Source: Tubiluchus corallicola (taxonomy: Eukaryota; Priapulida; Priapulimorpha; Priapulimorphida; Tubiluchidae). Taken from it: 59,906 nucleotides of DNA. The translations under genes and the position numbers were made by a program. This document shows, piece by piece, positions 56,901 to 59,906 of this stretch (the stretch's first letter is position 1; each line of letters begins with the position of its first letter). The notes under the pieces are model-generated. The model was not told where the DNA came from. It saw only the letters and a list, made by a program, of their open reading frames with translations, and searched no databases. The stretch is taken from contig JAQGDQ010001137.1 of the NCBI GenBank assembly GCA_030141605.1, positions 1-59,906 on the forward strand, written 5' to 3'.

Positions 56901-57026
56901 GTTTTGCAGTTTAACCGCGTCATTGACGACCTTGAAGTTTGGTGCGACGCCGTAGAACTGCAGTTGGCTTCCGAGGATCATGGGAAGGATTTGACCAGCG
57001 TGAAGAAACTCTTGAAAAAGCATTCG
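56901..57026 (+). CDS. SPTBN5: Spectrin exon 26 (start of repeat 14)
   Basis: 126 nt, 42 codons, phase 0. FNRVIDDLEVWCDAVELQLA and EDHGKDLTSVKKLLKKHS match the EDYGKDLASVNNLLKKHQ repeat of alpha R15 and the same register as exon 1. Acceptor TGTTTTGTAG. The donor GTTCGT is weak; there is no better one nearby, and phase 0 at KKHS matches the end of exon 1 (SKHQ). Confidence 0.9.
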
Positions 57027-57780
57027 GTTCGTCTTTGTTTATTTCTCACTTACTGGGTTCACGTGAACGCGTATTTCGGCAACTTTCTCAATGTTTTTTT
57101 GACGGAAAAAATTAAGTTTTTTCTGAAATTGTCCGAGAATTTTTCTTAAAACAAGGTCACGCGAGCTGTGATATCCCATAATGCATCACGCAAAGTGAGC
57201 CAAACAAGCCGTGAACCGTGACTTCAAAGCAAATTGTACACAAGAACAAAAATGACAACACAAGCAAGCGAGAACTAGACATCCCATTTTTGGATATAAA
57301 AAATAACTAACTTTTTGTCGTGGCAGGCGTGCAAAATGGTTATAACTGACATGTGATAATGAAAACGCGCAACTTAATTTCTGATAAACTTTTAATGCCA
57401 ACGTTTTTCTGGTTTTGAACAGTTTATCAAAAGTGTTGTGTAATCCTGCACTTTCTCTTTCGTCTATATGAAAAGTCGTATCATTGAGGATAGGATGCAA
57501 CATCCTTCCATTTATAGAATTCTATGGAGAATTCCCTTCAGGGTTTTGTCGATAACTGCCCTTTTGTTTCAGTTCCCTTTTCGTCAAAAATTATCAAGTT
57601 GCATAGCTGAAACTTTCCGTAACATTTTTTTCGAAGGTTTTAGTAGCATTTATCCACCTTCCCTATTTTTTCTCCTAGATGTTGAAAATCGCTGAAAATT
57701 TTTTGGTAAAAATAGTTTAAATAAAGTGTAGATATTGTTTATTTCACTTTTTGTACCATTTGTAGCGTGCCTTTACTGTA
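57027..57780. other. First part of intron 26, no gene seen
   Basis: Unique-looking sequence of mixed composition. No splice-bounded ORF with spectrin similarity. Confidence 0.4.
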
Positions 57781-58200
57781 ATGCGGCATGTCTTCAGTGT
57801 TGTCGAAAGTGAAAGTTCAAGGTCTCCAGACATTGTTGGCATCCTTCTGTCTCGGAAGAATGTGCGCCAAGAGAGTCCGATCCTTGAACGTCTCCAGGAC
57901 GCACGCCTGGGCAAGGTGTTTGGAGATCCTGAGTTGCCCAGACAACAGGAACCCCCTCTCTTCCTCGCTGGTGTAGTCCAAAGAAAAGCAGAGCGATACG
58001 TTTGGCACCAGGTTGGCTGCAGGAGCTGCCAGAGTCAGTGAGCATGCTGCACTGGTCCGCCTTCAGGGCTCCACTCCTGATTTGGAAGGTTTACTCCTCT
58101 ACACATGGCAGCTGGGTCACTTGACCTCCTCCGTCCTCTAGCCGTTGGCTGCTTGTGCAGCTCCTCTGCCTAGTGTCGAGATACAGTGTGGGCATCCCGC
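57781..58200 (-). other. Candidate body of a 5S-headed retroposon
   Basis: This GC-richer block directly follows the 5S-like head on the - strand. It has partial ORFs with no recognised family (for example ISKHLAQACVLETFKDRTLL). Its composition and position suggest it moved with the 5S head, but no second copy is in the window to prove it. Confidence 0.4.
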
Positions 58201-58320
58201 AAGCCTACAGCACCTGGTATTCCTACACGGTCACCCATCCAAGTACTAACCAGGCTCTACGTTGCTTAACTTCCGTGATCAGACGAGAACCGGTGTTTTC
58301 AACGTGATTTGGCCGTAGTT
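58201..58320 (-). pseudogene. 5S rRNA-like sequence, full length (relic 2)
   Basis: On the - strand 120 nt run from CTACGGCCAAATCACGTTGA through ACACCGGTTCTCGTCTGATC, GGAAGTTAAGCAACGTAGAG and CCTGGTTAGTACTTGGATGG to ACCAGGTGCTGTAGGCTT, the whole length of eukaryotic 5S rRNA. Differences from the consensus include GATCACGGAAG and ACCGTGTAGGAATACC. No T-run terminator follows; the next bases are GCGGGATGCC, so it is more likely a 5S-derived SINE head or pseudogene than a working gene. Confidence 0.8.
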
Positions 58321-58843
58321 CTCCAGGCATAATCAGCCAAAATATCAAAGCATAATTTGAATAAAATTAAAACATATTTGATAATTTATGAACTATAGAT
58401 AACAAAATATTTACAAAATAAAATTTATCCATTTTTTTGAAGCATCATGATCTTTAGCCATAAACAATGTTCTTCTTTTTTGGTACCTAGCTGCTTTTTA
58501 CCTTTTGGTACCTAAGATTCTTTACCTAGCTACTTCATCAAGCTTGTATCAGTGCAAATAATAGCAAACAAACAAACAAAAACAAAATATTTTATTTCTA
58601 AAAAAATTTCTGTTTTGACATCAGTTGGTTTTGCAAAAATGATTTCGGTTTCCTATATACGTTTCTTAAATATCGGTTTTGGTTTCTGTTTGCGATTTCA
58701 GTTTGGGTAACATCCCTGAACATCCTGTAAAAATTTTTAGAATTAGAGAAACTCTCTGCTTACGTATGGCATTGTTACGTAAGCAGAGAGTTTCCGTAAG
58801 TCAACTAGAGAGGCTACATTACAAGCTTTTGCAATGTTTTTAG
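58321..58843. other. End of intron 26, no gene seen; one hairpin
   Basis: AGAGAAACTCTCTGCTTACG (58744-58763) and CGTAAGCAGAGAGTTTCCGT (58778 on) form an inverted repeat with a loop of about 15 nt, stem about 18 bp, some 65 bp before exon 27. Confidence 0.7.
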
Positions 58844-58974
58844 CAAGTTGAAACCGACATCGTCAATCACTTACCGGCTATCAGAAAGATTGAGCAGCAA
58901 GCGAAGGCATTTGAAGCCGCAGCACATTTTCAGAACGATGAGATTCAGCTTAAAGCAACGCACATTGTTGAACG
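58844..58974 (+). CDS. SPTBN5: Spectrin exon 27, last in window (repeat 14, helix B)
   Basis: 131 nt, the same length and phases as exon 2 (phase 0 in, two bases out in an Arg codon). QVETDIVNHLPAIRKIEQQA and AAAHFQNDEIQLKATHIVE correspond to LEADISAHEDRIK and SAFDTSQV of alpha-type repeats. Donor GTGAGT. The next exon lies beyond the window. Confidence 0.9.
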
Positions 58975-58997
58975 GTGAGTGATTTGATGATTATGAT

Positions 58998-59412
58998 CTC
59001 AGTGTCATGGCAGCTTTTAGGTAAAATCAGTGGCATAGCTGTCATGGCAGCTTGTAGGTAAAATTAGTGGCATAGCTGTCATGACAGCTTGTAGGTAAAA
59101 TCAGTGGCATAGCTGTCATGGCAGCTTTTAGGTAAAATCAGTGGCATAGCTGTCAAGGCAGCTTATAGGTAAAATTAGTGGCATAGCTGTCATGGCAGCT
59201 TGTAGGTAAAATTAGTGGCATAGCTGCCATGGCAGCTTGTAGGTAAAATTAGTGGCATAGCTGTCATGGCAGCTTGTAGGTAAAATTAGTGGTATAGCTG
59301 TCATGGCAGCTTGTAGGTAAAGTTAGTGGCATAGCTGTCATGGCAGCTTGTAGGTAAAGTTAGTGGCATAGCTGTCATGGCAGCTTGTAGGTAAAGTTAG
59401 TGGCATAGCTGC
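58998..59412 (+). repeat. Tandem array of about 11 units of 37 bp, GT...AG type
   Basis: The unit reads GTAAAATTAGTGGCATAGCT, then GTCATGGCAGCTTGTAG, followed at once by GTAAAA. It starts about 24 nt after the donor of exon 27. Confidence 0.93.
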
Positions 59413-59906
59413 TTTGGAAAATGCTTACTATTGTTTTAATATTGTGTAAGACAGAACAGACGTATGTAATTTTCATGTTGTTATTTGTTATTGTAATTTT
59501 AAACAAACAAACTTGGAAAGTTTGTACACAAACCTAATAAATCCTAAACAAAAAAGACATTTTACTTACTACTAGCCTAAATTGTTACAGTTCAAGTTAA
59601 ATTAATCTAATTAACTAATTTGTTAAGTTAATATAAGTTCAAATTGATCCATTCATTTAAAAGCACAATCCATTCTTCTTCTTTTACTTTGCGCAAAAAG
59701 ATTAATAATTTTATCCTTGATCGACACTGAGTGAGTGACAGTACTTTCTCTACCTAGCGTGCAACATCTTATCACAGACATAGACATAGAGTGAGCGACA
59801 GTGCTCTCTCTACCTAAACATAGACACAGACGTAGAGTGAGCGACAGTGCTCTCTCTACCTAGACATATACACCGGACATGCACATTACACCAGACCGCA
59901 TAGCGC
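59413..59906. other. Start of intron 27 beyond the array, with three short repeats
   Basis: 59724-59865 holds three copies of a 50-60 bp unit with GAGTGAGCGACAGTGCTCTC and TCTACCTA. The rest is AT-rich and shows nothing. Confidence 0.6.

Noticed and set aside
58201-58320. Functional 5S rRNA gene
   Set aside because: Several substitutions lie in conserved parts, no T-run terminator follows, and it is a solitary copy in an intron.

Overview
This is animal nuclear DNA, not bacterial. It is AT-rich and full of introns, with GT/AG splice sites, minisatellites, non-autonomous transposons, SINEs and decayed LINEs. The proteins point to a metazoan, probably a marine invertebrate; I cannot name the species.

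The main content is the middle of one very large + strand spectrin gene. I resolve 27 exons from 2914 to 58974 (4401 nt of coding sequence, about 1467 codons, about 13.8 spectrin repeats). All exon phases join cleanly except for one 1-base frame break inside exon 4. Repeats 1-7 of the window align (from memory) with R11-R17 of conventional beta-spectrin. The chain then runs straight on into further repeats instead of ending, which is the hallmark of beta-heavy spectrin (karst/SPTBN5 type, about 30 repeats). The 5' end (calponin-homology domains, R1-R10) and the 3' end (about R24 onward, PH domain) lie outside the window.

Intron 1 (3049-9191) holds a nested, intronless gene on the - strand (3933-6335). 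It encodes an 800-residue protein with N-terminal ankyrin repeats and a C-terminal Mab-21/cGAS-like nucleotidyltransferase domain that keeps the G-S, E-x-D and D residues of the active site. It is a candidate innate-immune cGAS-like receptor. Upstream of exon 1 lie two antisense, out-of-order exons that look like the 5' part of a beta-spectrin gene: part of CH2 at 1267-1382 and the start of R1 at 2289-2476. The R1 exon sits inside a copy of a TIR transposon (MITE) that occurs six times in the window. The CH2 exon lies beside another copy.

The introns are dominated by tandem arrays with units of 17 to 72 bp. Many begin within about 120 nt of the 5' splice site, and a few begin at or span it. 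The array after exon 3 (10797-13636) is about 49 units of 58 bp, each beginning GTAAAT and ending TTCTTCCTGCTAG, so each unit looks like a small intron abutted to the next. The array after exon 10 duplicates the exon end and its donor four times in frame. Other features are two 5S-rRNA-like relics, two copies of a tRNA-derived SINE, three LINE fragments and several paired dispersed repeats.
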